Shown piece after piece: positions 11,035-22,144 of a stretch of DNA of 64,000 bases. The first letter of the stretch is position 1. The number at the start of each line of letters is the position of its first letter. The position numbers were made by a program, and so were the translations under genes. Under the pieces are notes generated by a model that saw nothing but the letters and a program-made list of their open reading frames with translations, was not told where the DNA came from and searched no databases. The DNA is from Blasia pusilla (Eukaryota > Marchantiophyta > Marchantiopsida > Blasiales), in assembly GCA_050084515.1 (NCBI GenBank), contig CM114271.1, forward strand, positions 67,890,001 through 67,954,000. Reading direction: 5' to 3'.

Positions 11035-12552
11035 GCCCCTTTCACACGATCACTCTCAATCTCGTGAGTAATCCCTCAATCACTCAAACTAAACATGCGG
11101 CACTCAATCTATACTCTCTCTTTAAGATGTGTGCTCTGCGGCAACAATCAGCATGGTGCGTAAAATCAACCGATCTATCCTCTCATCGACAAACTATCCT
11201 CAACTCTTGACATCCCACACAGGTCTATGTCCCCTAAACCCATACATCATCGATGCTCTTAGCATTAGAATGAAACCCAATATCCCAAACAATTTCTCAA
11301 TATCCCTAAATCCCTCACACGTGTAGGGTAAGAGACCAGAATGGGATACCTGACAATAATGTCAATGTCGCTCCTCGAAAATTGCAAATCTCGACCCCAA
11401 CTTGATCGTGAAGACAAATCCTCGATGTGCGGTGCAGGTCCAGCGGTCCGGTGCGGCACTGGAGTCACGGAACGGCTACAAACGGCACGGCACTCGGGAA
11501 TGGGGTGCGGCACTTGGAGGCATATCCTCCTCAATCAGAAATTCATATGCTCTACTCCTTAGTGAAGGAGTGGCTTTGCGATCGAGATGGTGCGGTGTGG
11601 CCATGAGCGGCATGGCACGGTACTCGATCGTCGTCGAGCGGCTACCGATCATAACATAGCAGCATGAAATGAAAACTCAAACACCATAACCCGGGGTCAC
11701 CTGCCATCACTCATTGATGACAAAACTGCGATGATGATGGCGGCCAAACCAAAGTACATGGTGGCGGCGCAAGTCAGAGAATCAACGGTGGTCGTGGAAG
11801 ACCCTCCACTCCGTAATGGCGGCAATGGCAACCAAAGGATGGGCAACAGATGAACGCGGCTCTGAGTAACGCCAGGCGGCAGCAACGGCCGACGGTGGAT
11901 GGTGGACCGTGGATTGTTGACGGTGGAAAATGGACCATTGATGGTGGTGGCCGACCGTTAACAGTGACTATGATGGCGGCGGCCGCTGCCGGCGCAGCGG
12001 CTGGTTTAGGGTTTGAACAATTTAACCCTAAAAATCGCCTAGCAATGGCAATTTTGCAAGATTGACCATAACTTTTTGCTCGCAACTCCAAATTGCGCAA
12101 TGTTTGTTGCACAATGTGCAAAACTTCATGATCTACAACAATGTCAAAAATATTTGGAATTGGACATTTCATTAGAAATTGACAGGGAGTGTTGTAAATC
12201 CCAATGTCTCTTTCTCCTACACAAAATTTGACACCGCTTTCGCGCTAATTTCTCCCAACAAAAATGTAAAACATGTGAGAACATAAATCAGCAAGCTACA
12301 TGGTGCTCCCAAGAGCACCTGCATGGGGCAACCCGCCCCCATACTCAATCCCCATCAAAAATTGGGCAGCGCTTCCGTGCGCCACTCTTCCATACGAAAA
12401 ATCAGCAAAGGAAATATCACAAGTAAGCAGCTCTTGCTCCGGTGAGCACTCCCATGAATCGCTGAACGGGGAATATGATCCCTTACCTGAAAAACCAGCG
12501 AGTGACTAGCGAGCTCCCCCATGATGCTCTCTCACACACTCATTCTCTCTTT
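11035..12552 (-). other. 5' leader of DM-2
   Basis: This long leader lies between the TATA box and gag. Near its start (about 12490-12480, minus) is CAG followed by GTAAGG, a plausible splice donor. The shared leader motif is at 12364-12383 in a diverged form. GC-rich GGCACGGCAC-type repeats lie near 11440-11620 and short TGGACCGTGGA-type repeats near 11895-11950. I see no convincing coding sequence. Confidence 0.5.
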
Positions 12553-12558
12553 ATAAAA
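12549..12558 (-). promoter_or_regulatory. TATA box of DM-2
   Basis: TTTTATAAAG on the minus strand stands at the point where similarity between DM-2 A1 and DM-3 A2 ends, about 530 bp from the element end. This is the expected place for a core promoter driving the element transcript. Confidence 0.55.
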
Positions 12559-13080
12559 TAAGATCCAATCTCTCTCACAACACCATAGGTCTCACATGTG
12601 TGCACTCTCACATGTCTCTCACATGTCAAACCAAACCCACTCTCCTAATGAGAGGCTTGGGTTACACACACAAGGCAAGCAAGAACATAGCTTTGCCACC
12701 TCATGCCAAGAGGTTCAACAAAGAGAGAATGAGCTCTCAAGCTCTCTCTCTCTCTCTCTCTCTGAGGTATTCCCCTCCCCTCTCCCAAGCTCTCTCCATG
12801 GTAACCTATGTTCCCAAGTCACCTCCTTGGCTCTTGACCTGATGTAGGAGGTCAAGGGCCACTTACCAAAAATATAAAGTTGATCATTTATTCAAAATGG
12901 TACTTACCTAAAATAGGAAGTTTCTCAATATAGCTCCAAATGAGCCGAAACGAAGGGCAAACCTGCTCTCTCAGGTTTCGTGGGGCCTCAAGAGGTCATC
13001 CTTGACCTACTAAGCTTGTCCTTCACTACTCACGAAGGCACTCTACTAGATCTCATCGATCTATCCTAAAAGATGTAACA
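12553..13080 (-). repeat. A1 block of DM-2
   Basis: A U3-like block of about 528 bp, starting TGTTACATCTTTTAGGATAG on the minus strand. It matches 21498-22018 (A2 of DM-3) along its length. It contains a (CT)11 microsatellite near 12743-12764 that is absent from the DM-3 copy. Confidence 0.8.
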
Positions 13081-14969
13081 ATGTTAATAAACCATTTCAT
13101 GCTCAAATTCCAACAATACCACATGGAACTTAACAATTGTACTAGGCACTAAAAAGCTTAATGCATAAAGTAACAAACAAAGTGAACGCTTTGGGGCTCG
13201 AAGAGAACGACGTGAAAAATATTTATATTTCTATTGGAGAGTACCCTTTTGATTTTCAAACACCCCTCTTCTTGACATCTGGCCTTCTCAGCCAATAGGA
13301 TCGCTCAATCTCTGAACCAATAAGATCATTTGAAATTAGGATTCGAGAGGTCAATTAAGAGTTTTGGGGGTTAATTAGATCATTATTCACGTGGTAATTT
13401 CCCATAGTTAATTTAAATTAACTCAAGTATTGCTCAGGTGTCCACTAGTAACACTAAGTGAGGAGAGAGGGTTTAAGATGTTCATAACACAAGAGATGGG
13501 ACTCTTGTAGTTGGGAGTAATAGATCCAAGAGACTATCAGAGGGAATGAATGGGAGTGTGAGAATGAATTGGAGATGGAAAGGGATTGTAATGGTACGCC
13601 ATGGAAATGCAACGTGATGTAATTCACTTGATAGGGCTAGGGTATACAAAACAGGAGGGATAACACAAAAAAAATTGATTCACCAATTTTTCTATTGTTT
13701 CCTTATGTACAACATAGATCAAGAAATGTACAATGGCGAGTGGGACCTCACCATGGTCAAGTCTTGGGAGTTGGCGATGTCACTGTATCTACAGGGTTTT
13801 GACCAAGATGAATGGTTCACTTTTGCTTGATCATGGTTGGGAGAAATTGTGAGATGCTGGTTGATGGCACTTTTAGAGAGAACGTGAAGCAGCGAACCAG
13901 GCACCCATCGGAACTTAGGAGGAGTTGCAATAGTTGATTAGAGTGCGCTTGCTGCCTGCCAACGAGTATGTGTTGCGGCGCAAGGCATTGGAGTCTTTGC
14001 GGCGGATTGGCGGCATCCGTAAGTACATTTTTGAGTTCGGACGCCATAAATTTTCTCAACTTGAATTACCTACACACACAAGACAAAAATCAGCACACAC
14101 CAAACCACCAGCTGACCAACCAGCCAAGCATGCAAAACAATCAAGCCAATCTCCGACATGCCACAAAGCCCTTCCTAGCTTGGCTCCGGCTTTCTCCACC
14201 ACTCTCACACAATCCTGTGTGTTGGTCAAGTGCAAACCAGGCTCTTGAACCATAATAGGTCTGCCTCTGACAATCCCTGTGGACATCACCCCACAAATCA
14301 GCAAATTGATCCTAGATCGGAGCGGTGAGTGAAGGAGAGGATGACTCATGACAAAGAACATAAGCGATCATGAATCTAGGATGACTGATGAGAAAGAACA
14401 TAAGCGAGCACAAATTGAGGTTAAGAAGTCTGGAATCCCATCAATCGGGAGCTCCGCTCTCCCTCTTTAGGAGACCCAAGAAATTGATCCCACTTCACAC
14501 TCTCCTCGATTGATTCCGCTGGCTTGCCTTGACTCTTGCTCCCCAAATCCAAACTCTTCAATCCTTGATTCTCAACCAAACTCTCTCTTGCGCCCTCGCG
14601 GCATGTTCACCCTCGTGTTCTAATCCCACGATGACTTGACCCACGAGCCGCGATCCGACTCGGCGCTCTGCAATCCTCTCCAAGAACCCAAACCCCCCTC
14701 TTGTATGGAGCAAACCCTGAACAGAATACTCTAGCTCTTGACCTCGGTGACCCTGCGAAAGAAGCGCCTCCTCAACAGCTTTCCAATGCCACCAAGAACT
14801 CCCCGAACGCCTCGCGTTCAATGTCCCATTTGCGGGTCTGCCTCCGTGGCATTGCGAATATGGTCGAGCACCTCCTGTTCCATATGGCAAGACACCAGAA
14901 AGTTAACGCGGCGACTCAATGTCGCGTTTCCCCTTCTTGTAACGCAAAGTCACATGAAACCTAGATAAC
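13081..14969. other. Non-coding stretch with repeat fragments
   Basis: I see no gene. Positions 13230-13290 match the short dispersed repeat described under 36040-36250. Positions 14728-14832 are one copy of a direct repeat whose partner is at 15676-15782. The remainder is unassigned. Confidence 0.45.
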
Positions 14970-15782
14970 TCTAGCTGCGTGCGAACTTGTTTGGGCAAGA
15001 GTTAGGGTTGCGTTTGGAAATAGGTGTTGGCGATATTGTCTGTCACTTTGGTGACTTGGCTGGGCAGCAAGTAATTTTGCCACCGTTTCAAACATTAAAT
15101 CATGGCGTACATCGCCTTCTCATGGGCGGCCCAGCGCACTTTGACATCACTAAGCTTGTGCGATTCATACGCTAAAGGCCTACCAACTGCATCAGTACTC
15201 CGCCAATGGTGAGGTTCGAGGCGTCCGTATGAATCTCAAACAATTCGCTGAGTTTGGGAAGCGCCAACATAGGTTTGGTGCTTAGGATCTATTTCAATGA
15301 TAGAAAATCTTGTTCCTGTTTGGGCGCCCAGCAAAATGTTACGTTCTTCCTGGTTAACTCATGGAGCGGACAGGCACCCTCGTCAAACATATGCACATGT
15401 TTCCACAAATATGTTTCCAAACCTAGGAATGCTCGCAACTTCGAAATGTTGTTGGGTCTTGGCCATTCGACCAGCGCCAAGACCTTGGCGTGGTTTGGGT
15501 GAACGCCATCCTGGTCTATCAAACACTCTAGAAATACCACACTTCACTGGCCGAAGGAGCATTTGCTCTTCTTAAGGTATACTTTCTCACGCCTAAGGCA
15601 TTTCAAAACCTCTTTGATGTCGACCAAGTGTTGGTGCCAAGTAGGGGAGAACACAATAATATCATCCAACATAATACTCTAGCTCTTGACGTGGGCGACC
15701 CCGCAAAAGAAGTGTTTCCTTTGCAGCTTTCCAACGCGACCAAGAACTCCGTGAACGCCTTGCGTTCAATGCCCCGTTTGGA
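14728..15782. repeat. Direct-repeat pair of about 105 bp around a gypsy fragment
   Basis: Positions 14728-14832 and 15676-15782 are similar throughout (ACTCTAGCTCTTGAC... to ...GCGTTCAATG). They flank the RT/RNase H fragment at 14970-15670. They could be eroded terminal repeats of a deleted element or a local duplication. Confidence 0.6.
14970..15670 (-). pseudogene. RT/RNase H fragment of another Ty3/gypsy family
   Basis: On the minus strand, translation starts at the RT catalytic box (LDDIIVFSPT near 15660). It continues through KEVLKCLRREKVYLKKSKCSFGQ, a stop, then EWPRPNNISKLRAFLGL and ELTRKNVTFCWAPKQEQDF. RNase H follows after frame changes: LFEIHTDASNLTIGGVL, LAYESHKLSDVK, AAHEKAMYAMI, then TDNIANTYFQT. 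This sequence style is that of chromovirus-type plant gypsy elements and differs from the DM family. Only a remnant survives. Confidence 0.8.
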
Positions 15783-16268
15783 CTTTATAGTCGACCCGAC
15801 CCTACAACCTCCCCAGATTGCGACAACGATTTGTCTTCTTCACCTCCGCAGGCCCAAACGTATCTCGTACCCAATCCCGACAGGTGATCGGGTGAGACTG
15901 TCCTGGCGAAGGGTGGCCTACTTTAGGTAAGGGTGCGGTGACTCTCAACTTGTTCCGTGGTAAGACTCCGATCCCGACCTCAACTCGGCTAAACCTAGAC
16001 CAGACGCACACTCGGCTAAACCTGGACCAGATGCGGACTCCACTAAACCTGGACCTGAGTGTGAAGTGGCTAGATCACACGTTTCCCGGATGTTCTCATC
16101 ATCGCTCGTAGTGTGTTACATGTGCATTGTCTCATCGACTCGCGGAAAACCCCGCGACATCCTCTCCAACAAGAAATAGATCTAGTCCCGAGATCTGGAA
16201 GCTCTAACTCCACTCATCCATTCAGCAGTCACCCACGCTGAGGTTTTAGACTCGAAAGCCATCTCCGA

Positions 16269-16305
16269 CGAGTCTCTACTCCAGGCTTCCTGGAGTAGAG
16301 ACTCG
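16269..16305. repeat. Perfect 17-bp hairpin with 3-nt loop
   Basis: CGAGTCTCTACTCCAGG (16269-16285), loop CTT, then the exact reverse complement to 16305. It lies about 40 bp upstream of the first recognisable DM-3 sequence. No run of T follows. The region 15783-16344 otherwise holds no gene that I can recognise. Confidence 0.9.
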
Positions 16306-16344
16306 TAGAGGATTCGCCTGAGATATCCTACAGATGAGTCCATG

Positions 16345-16800
16345 GTGCGAGCCAAGGCTATAGTGACTGATGCAAAGTCCACCGACGTCTTGGTTGGTGG
16401 AGCATTGTTATACCCAATGGGCTTTTCCTTGGATTACTGGGAGGAGTGAGCGTCCTACAGACCAAGAGGGTAGTCAGGTGATGGGCGCCTTAGCTCATTA
16501 CCCGTTCGATTTACATGTGCAGTGATCGAGCAACGGCCAGGAGAGATGGCGACCTTAGCATTTAGAAGTGCCATCACTTGGCCAAGTGATTTGATCGAGG
16601 GACATGTCCTTGCAGAGGATCCTCCCGTTCTTGACATTTCTATGGAGAGGAGTGTCATGGTAGCTGCATCAGTTCGTGGAGGAGAGGTGCCGCTTTGGGG
16701 CTCGACTGAGGAGCTTTGACGCTTAGCCATTGAGCATGTGCAGACCGTGTGGAGCGAGACATTTGCACTAGAGTGTGACGGGTGACAGGAACCCCGCGTA
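16345..16800 (+). pseudogene. Protease tail and linker (DM-3)
   Basis: The end of the protease is recognisable as TDVLVGGALLYPMGFSLDYWEE, then a stop, then ASYRPRG. The linker to the methyltransferase (to about 16800) matches the linkers of the other copies (ITWPSDLIEGHVLAEDPPV, EVPLWGSTEE). At PMGF this copy has a sense codon (TCC) where DM-1 and DM-5 have TAG. Confidence 0.7.
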
Positions 16801-17830
16801 GGCAGGAGTGCTGCTATGACCCCTTTGGATACCTCCCTGATTGTGTGGTGCATCTTAGAGAAGGGCATTCGGGTGTTGGATCTCTTTGGAGGGATCAACA
16901 TTGGGTTAGCTGCTGTTTTGCACGCTGGAGTGCGCGTGCAGCAGTACCTATATGCCTATATGTGGAGATTGATGATGTTGCAAGGCGCGCTTCACTTCAA
17001 CATGTGGCACTATTACGCCTCCATTTTCCCGACTTGTTGTCTGCGTCCGCCATTCAGGGTTACCAAAGTTCCCTACTGAGAGACATTTCATTGTTGGGGG
17101 CCCAAGACTTGGAGCGGGTAGGGACCATAGACTTGGTCATTGCTGGTTGGCCGTGTGAGTGCCAATCAAGTGCTGGACAAGGTAGCGGGTTAGCTTACAC
17201 TCGATCCAGGTTTTTTTGGGAGATGATGCGGATCTTGTGACATTTATAGGAGTATCCGTCTCGTTCTCCAGCATACATTTTGGAGAATATGCCAATTTTG
17301 GGTGATTCGAGGTCCCACGTGGTGACGAGTGCACATCAGGTGCGCGCATGGATCGGACCGGCAGTGTTGTTAGATGCAGCGAGTGTGGGTTCATGAGCAC
17401 ATCGCCCATGTCTTTGGTGGACCAACTTTGGTACCATATGAGGTATTGCGGAGGGCTTATGCGAGAGTGGAGCGTCCCTCAGATTTGTTGGTGGATTCTA
17501 TATTGGATCCGGGCCATCGATCACAGGCAATGAGGCACGATGATCGACCGCCATTGACTGTGGTCAATAGGATTGGCATGCCACGAGCCGCCTTTCCCAC
17601 ATTGGTGAGTTTTCCCGCTTCCTATGCATTCAAGGAGGCCGGACCTGGCTTGGTTTGGGATGACCAGGTACACAGGTTGGTGGAGCCCAACGCCGATGAG
17701 TGAGAGCGAGCGATGGGATTCCCCACAAGAGTGACGACAGTACCGTCACTATCAAAGGCATCAAGACGTCCTGTCTTGGGTCAAGCGATGGACCTGAATT
17801 GCTTGACATGGATTTTCAGCTTAGGAGTAG
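16801..17830 (+). pseudogene. DNMT3-like methyltransferase domain (DM-3), all motif blocks traceable
   Basis: Motif I is IRVLDLFGGINIGLAAVLHAG (about 16867-16930; first residues quoted). After a frameshift, EIDDVARRASLQHVALL follows. Motif IV is DLVIAGWPCECQSSAG with the catalytic PC. Motif VI is YILENMPILGD, and motif VIII is AHRPCLWWTN after a stop. The target-recognition part includes LTVVNRIGMPRAAFPTLVSF and GGPGLVW-like residues. Motifs IX and X are ERAMGFPTRVTTV and RRPVLGQAMDLNCL. The end block, AMGF then R-x3-LG, is the DNMT3/DNMT1-type arrangement. At least two frameshifts and three stops make it inactive. Confidence 0.85.
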
Positions 17831-18119
17831 CTGAGCAACGTCGTTTGAGGATGCGACAGATCATAGCTATTGCATTGGTGAGCCCCATGCCTGCCAAGAT
17901 GGTTGAGACAGCGGTTGGGGGCGAGACCAGAGGAGATTGACACACCAGGGGTGATCGGGAGAGACACCCTTGGAATTCTTGGGATGTTTTGTAGGTACGC
18001 TAGGAGATGATAGCAACAACATCGAGTGTGGTTTCGGGTATTTTACGTGGAGATGAGAGTTCTATTGTCGGAGATAGGGTTGCACCATAGCAACCACCGA
18101 CACCCACGCCGGAGAGTCC

Positions 18120-19600
18120 TACCGTAGTCACGATGGAGACTTGGGAGCCAGATATGGGCCCTAAGTTGATAGGAGGAGATCGGCGTCGGATACAACAATT
18201 CCTTAGGAGTTATAGGAGTTGTTGTGCGTTTAGTATGCATGATTTGGGTACGTTGAAGGGTCCAAGGATCCGCATTGAGTTGTCGAGTGACACGCCAATC
18301 TTTTGACGACTCTACAAGTACAGTGACATGGAGAGGGCTTTGATTGAGAGTAGGAGCCAAGACTTGGTTGGAGCAGGACTAATGGAGATGTCACATGGAG
18401 AGTATGCATCTGCCACTATCATGCCCACCAAGAAGGATGTGCATGACAACTGGACGGATAGGCAAATGTGTGGAGATTACTGACCTATCAATCGGCAGAC
18501 GAAGTCTGATAGTTATGCCATGCCCACCCCTGAGGAGATCTTTGATGCGATTGGGCATGCAAAGGTCTTCAGTTCATTGGATTTGCGAGCCGGATACTAT
18601 CAGCTGCCTATCAGATTGGAGGACATGCAGAAGACGGCATTTTGGGGCATCGATCCTCACGGGAAGGATTGTTTGTACCTGTGGCGGTTCTTACTATTCA
18701 GGTTAAAGAACGCCTCGGCTGAGTTTCAGAGGGTCATAGATAGGATCTTCGCAGGTCTAGATTTGGCTGGCTGTTATATTGATGACATCGTAGTCTTTAG
18801 CGCCACGGTTGAAGAGCATGAGCGACATCTAGAGGAGGTGTTTCTACGATTGCAGTTACATGGGTTGAAGCTACATCCAGACAAGTGCAAGTTCTTCTAC
18901 GACCAGATTGAGTACTTGGGTCATACGATATACCCTAGGGGCCTTGGTGTGCAACAGACAAAGGTAGAGGCTATTTCATGCATTCCACGCCCTACAGATG
19001 TGAGTCAAGTTCGCGCATTCATGGGATTGGTGAACTTCTATGGACTATACGTCAAGGGTCTTAACTCGATTGCAAAGCCGCTAACCTTGATGACCAAGAT
19101 GGATCAGGAGTGGCACTGGGGGGATGAGCAAGAGAGAGCATTTCATATGCTCAAGGATAGATTGACGTGTGCACCCATACTGAGGAGACCGATCAGGGGG
19201 CATCCTTTCCAGTTGCATACCGATTGGAGCATGTTGGGGCTTGGAGCCGTGCTCACCCAGCATGACGATGATGGTAGAGAGTTCATGGTGGCTTATGCTA
19301 GTCGCTCGGAAAACATTGCAGAGGCAAAGTATAGCTCTTATGAAGGTGAGTGCTTGGCTGTAGTGTGGGCTGTCGCACATTTTAGATGTTATCTATTCGG
19401 AAATCCCCTTACCATCATTACTGATCATCAACCACTTAAGTGGTTGATGGAGTCCGACAAGCTTATAAGGAAGCTTGCGAGGTGGGCTCTTTTGTTGCAG
19501 GAATATGACTTTTAGGTGGTGCATAGACCTAGGACGCTCAACCAGGATGTAGATGGTTTGAGCCGTAACCCATGCCCGAGTCAGCGAGATGCGACTGGAG
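18120..19600 (+). pseudogene. Reverse transcriptase and RNase H (DM-3)
   Basis: RT begins near 18140 (ETWEPDMGPKLIGGDRRR, then SDTPIF and a stop). One uninterrupted frame at 18520-19515 encodes the palm and RNase H. It includes MPTPEEIFDAIGHAKVFSSL, the active-site box CYIDDIVVFS (near 18775), FMGLVNFYGLYVKG, and RNase H residues D (LHTDWSMLGLGAVLTQ), E (SSYEGECLAVVWAV) and D (IITDHQPLKWL). Template copying and primer removal would be its roles. The first RT third has stops (TTTTGA at 18300; TGA at 18481), so the copy is dead although this block is well preserved. Confidence 0.9.
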
Positions 19601-20870
19601 CTCGTTGGCATGGTGATATTGATGAGGAGTTGGTGCCAGGATGGCATGCGTCAGTCTATTTGGGCTTGTTGGCTATAGAGAGCGAGATTTATGAGACTTT
19701 GATGGTGAGGTCTGATGGAGAATCCTTAGATCTAGAGGCCGGTGAGGAGACAAGAGGTGGCCGAGACAGTCACAACAATGGAGTGGTCTTGGAGTACCTG
19801 CATACTGGCAACTTCACGAGCACACTGGGTGCTAGAGAGCGAGATTGGATCCTACAGCGAGCCACACGGTTTCGATGGGAGGCACACATGTGTTGCAAGT
19901 GTGGGAGGATGGTAGAGTGTGTGTAGTGCCTCATCCTTTGTAGAGAGCACGTTTGGTGCGTCATGCCCACGAGGAGTTGGGTCATTTTGGAGTGAAGCCG
20001 ACGTACATCTTGCTCCAGATTCAGTATTGGTGGCGAGGCATGCTGACTGACATTCAACAGTTTGTTGCCAGATGTTTGGTGTGTGATCGAGTCCAAGCAT
20101 CGTTCAATGCTCCAACTCCACAGTTGCATCCACTTTCGATCATGGGTTTAGGTTATAGATGGAGTTTGGATTTTGCAAGACCTTTGCCTTTGACGAAGCG
20201 CCATAGTTGTCATATGTTGGTGATGGTTGAGCACTTCTCGAAGTGTAGAGTTGGTTGCATTGCCTCACAAAGCAAGTAAGGGAGTAGCGTATGCCTTCCT
20301 AGATCCAGTGTTGAGTCATTACGACGCACCAGCTCAGGTGTTGACAGACCAGGGTACAGAGTTTTGCGGGGAGTTTTAAGCCTTGTATGATTAGACACTG
20401 ATCGACCACCGCACTACTTAGCGAGATCATCTTGAGGCAGATGGACTAGCGAAGCGAGTTGTGCAGACGGTGAAGAGAGGACTACGCAAGTATGGCTTGC
20501 AAAGAGGTTACCTAGGAGATTGGAACCTTCAGTTGCCATGGTTGGCGATGGGATACAGATTCAGCATGCAGGCATCCTTAGCGTCTTTCTCACCGTACTT
20601 GTGGCTTTATGGCCGAGACCCAGATTTACCTACGGCCATTCGTCAAGATGTTGGTGAGGTGTTGAATCTTGATGACCCTCATGGATGGATGCGAGCATGT
20701 TCTCAGAGGGCTGAGTTGTTTCGGAGAGTGATGCCCAGGACGTTTGAGAACTTGGCGATTGCGCAACATCGGGATACGTTGAGGTATGCGACTATTCAGA
20801 GAGGTGGTTATCGACCTACTATCCTGAGGTTTTATTAGTGAGACTATGTCTACTTACAGCAAATGGCATC
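19601..20870 (+). pseudogene. DDE integrase (DM-3)
   Basis: The HHCC zinc-binding region is at 19950-20100: RHAHEELGHFG, YWWRGM, then CLVCDRVQ. Core residues are the first D in YRWSLDFARPLPL, the second in VLTDQGTEF (about 20338), and the E around ADGLAKRVVQTVKR (20440-20470, where the expected glutamate codon is GCGAAG, so altered). Downstream, LPWLAMGYRFS and AIRQDVGEVLNLDDP lead into the integrase C-terminal region and the PHD finger. Stops at 20270, 20380 and 20420 and a frameshift near 20265 break it. Confidence 0.85.
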
Positions 20871-21057
20871 CACGATGCTGGATGTGACTGCAGGGCGCAC
20901 CATCTTGAGAGTGCGTGAGGTTTTGCCATCCGGTATTCTCTTATTGGAGGGACGCGATGGTATGGTTTGGAAGAACTATGTGCGTAACTCTGCGCCATGT
21001 CATCTTCCGAACATTGACGGTACAGTTGATCCGAGCTTAGCAATAGTTCTTGCAAGC

Positions 21058-21204
21058 TTGCGATGTATGTTGTGTGGTTCTGCCCGTGGTGCAACCACTA
21101 TGCTAGTCTGTGATGGGTGTTCGAGAGGATGGCATATGACATGTTTAACGCCACCTCTCACTAGGGTTCTTTAGGGACGATGGATGTGTCTCAGATGTTC
21201 ATAG
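21058..21204 (+). pseudogene. PHD finger at the integrase C-terminus (DM-3)
   Basis: This is a C4-H-C3 zinc finger: CMLC, 11 residues, CDGC, four residues, H-x2-C (WHMTC), then LTPPL and WMCLRC. Both spacing and signature residues (LVCDGC, the C-L-x-PPL step, W two residues before the last cysteine pair) are those of a PHD finger, a domain that usually reads histone H3 tails. It follows a conserved SH3-like stretch (TILRVREVLPSGILLLEGRD). One TAG lies inside it, between TRVL and GRWMC. DM-4 has the same finger, so it belongs to the element. Confidence 0.85.
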
Positions 21205-21372
21205 AGTAGTTAGATCTACATTCCGACTTTTGTCTGTGACATAGATGACAAGAGGGCGACTAACGATGGGGCCACATGAGCACCCGGCCTTCTTGCTCTT
21301 AGCGTTCGAGAGATGTATGTTATGGTAGGTAGGGATAGATGGCTATCTGGAGTAAGCGGGACCAAACCACCA

Positions 21373-21384
21373 GATAGGGGGGCG
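21373..21384 (+). promoter_or_regulatory. Polypurine tract of DM-3
   Basis: GATAGGGGGGC stands immediately before the B1 repeat (from about 21387) and would prime plus-strand DNA synthesis. DM-4 has TAAGAGGGGGG at the same place. Confidence 0.6.
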
Positions 21385-21386
21385 AT

Positions 21387-21495
21387 TGGAGATATTTTGG
21401 TACTTCCTGTCTCATTGTTTGGATGCTATGAGTTAGCATGGGATCGTGCGTATTTGTGTGTGTGTTCGGTGACAGTGATATGTATGCGCATAACA
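21387..21495 (+). repeat. B1 repeat of DM-3
   Basis: It starts TGGAGATATTTTGGTACTTC and ends CATAACA. It is repeated at 22019-22144 (B2) beyond the A2 block. Two nucleotides (AC) separate it from A2. Confidence 0.8.
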
Positions 21496-21497
21496 AC

Positions 21498-22018
21498 TAT
21501 CACGTCTTTTAGGATAGATCGATGAGATCTAGTAGAGTGCCTTCGTGAATAGTGGAGGACAGGCTCAGTAGGTCGAGGATGACCTATTGAGGCCCCGAGA
21601 AACATGAGAGAGCAGGTTTTCCCTTCATTTCGGCTCATTTGGAGCCATATTGAGAAACTTGCTATTTTAGTTAAGTACCATTTTGAGTATATGAATCGAC
21701 TATCTATTTTTGGTAAGTAGCCATTGACCTCCTACATCAGGTCAAGAGCCAAGGAGGTGACTTGGGAGCATAGGTTACCGTGGAGAGAGCTTGGGAGAGG
21801 GGAGGGGTACACCTCAAAGAGAGAGAACTTGAGAGCTCATTCTCTCTTTGTTGAACCTCTTGGCATGAGGCAGCGGAACTATGTTCTTGCTTGCCTTGTG
21901 TGTGTAACCCAAGCCTCTCATTAGGAGAGTGGGTTTGGTTTGACATTGAGAGAGATATGTGAGAGTGCATACATGTGAGAATTTATGGTGTTGTGAGAGA
22001 AATTGGATCTTATTTTAT
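21498..22018 (+). repeat. A2 block of DM-3
   Basis: A U3-like block matching DM-2 A1 (12553-13080, inverted in the window). Its start TATCACGTC is a decayed TGTTACATC/TGTCACATC. It ends exactly at the TATA region (CTTATTTTAT), where B2 begins. Confidence 0.8.
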
Positions 22019-22144
22019 TGGAGATATTTTGGTACTTCTTGTCTCGTTATTTGGATGCCATGAGTTAGCATGGGATCGTGCGTGTTTATGTGTGTGTTCG
22101 GTGACAACGATGTATGTTGTGTAGCGATGTGTATGCGCACGACA
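22019..22144 (+). repeat. B2 repeat and 3' terminus of DM-3
   Basis: It repeats B1 with an extra 17 bp near its end and closes with CACGACA (22138-22144), the inverse of the TGTCRTG start of A blocks. Unique AT-rich DNA follows. Confidence 0.8.

Larger units (their letters stand above)
8641..13080 (-). mobile_element. DM-2: 5' half of a DM-type element
   Basis: Read on the minus strand this copy contains block A1 (from TGTTACATC at 13080), a leader of about 1.5 kb, gag and the protease, and breaks off within the protease near 8641. Methyltransferase and RT are absent. Its A1 matches the A2 block of DM-3, so these two copies are from one subfamily although they lie in opposite orientations. 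Confidence 0.8.
16345..22144 (+). mobile_element. DM-3: 3' two-thirds of a DM-type element
   Basis: This copy starts inside the protease and runs through methyltransferase, RT, RNase H, integrase and PHD finger to the complete 3' end (B1-A2-B2). Gag and the 5' end are missing. It is the most informative copy for the order of pol domains, although stops and frameshifts interrupt methyltransferase and integrase. Confidence 0.9.

Noticed and set aside
11697-12172. Open frames in the DM-2 leader
   Set aside because: No conservation with other DM leaders and no domain; they overlap on both strands in GC-rich repeats.
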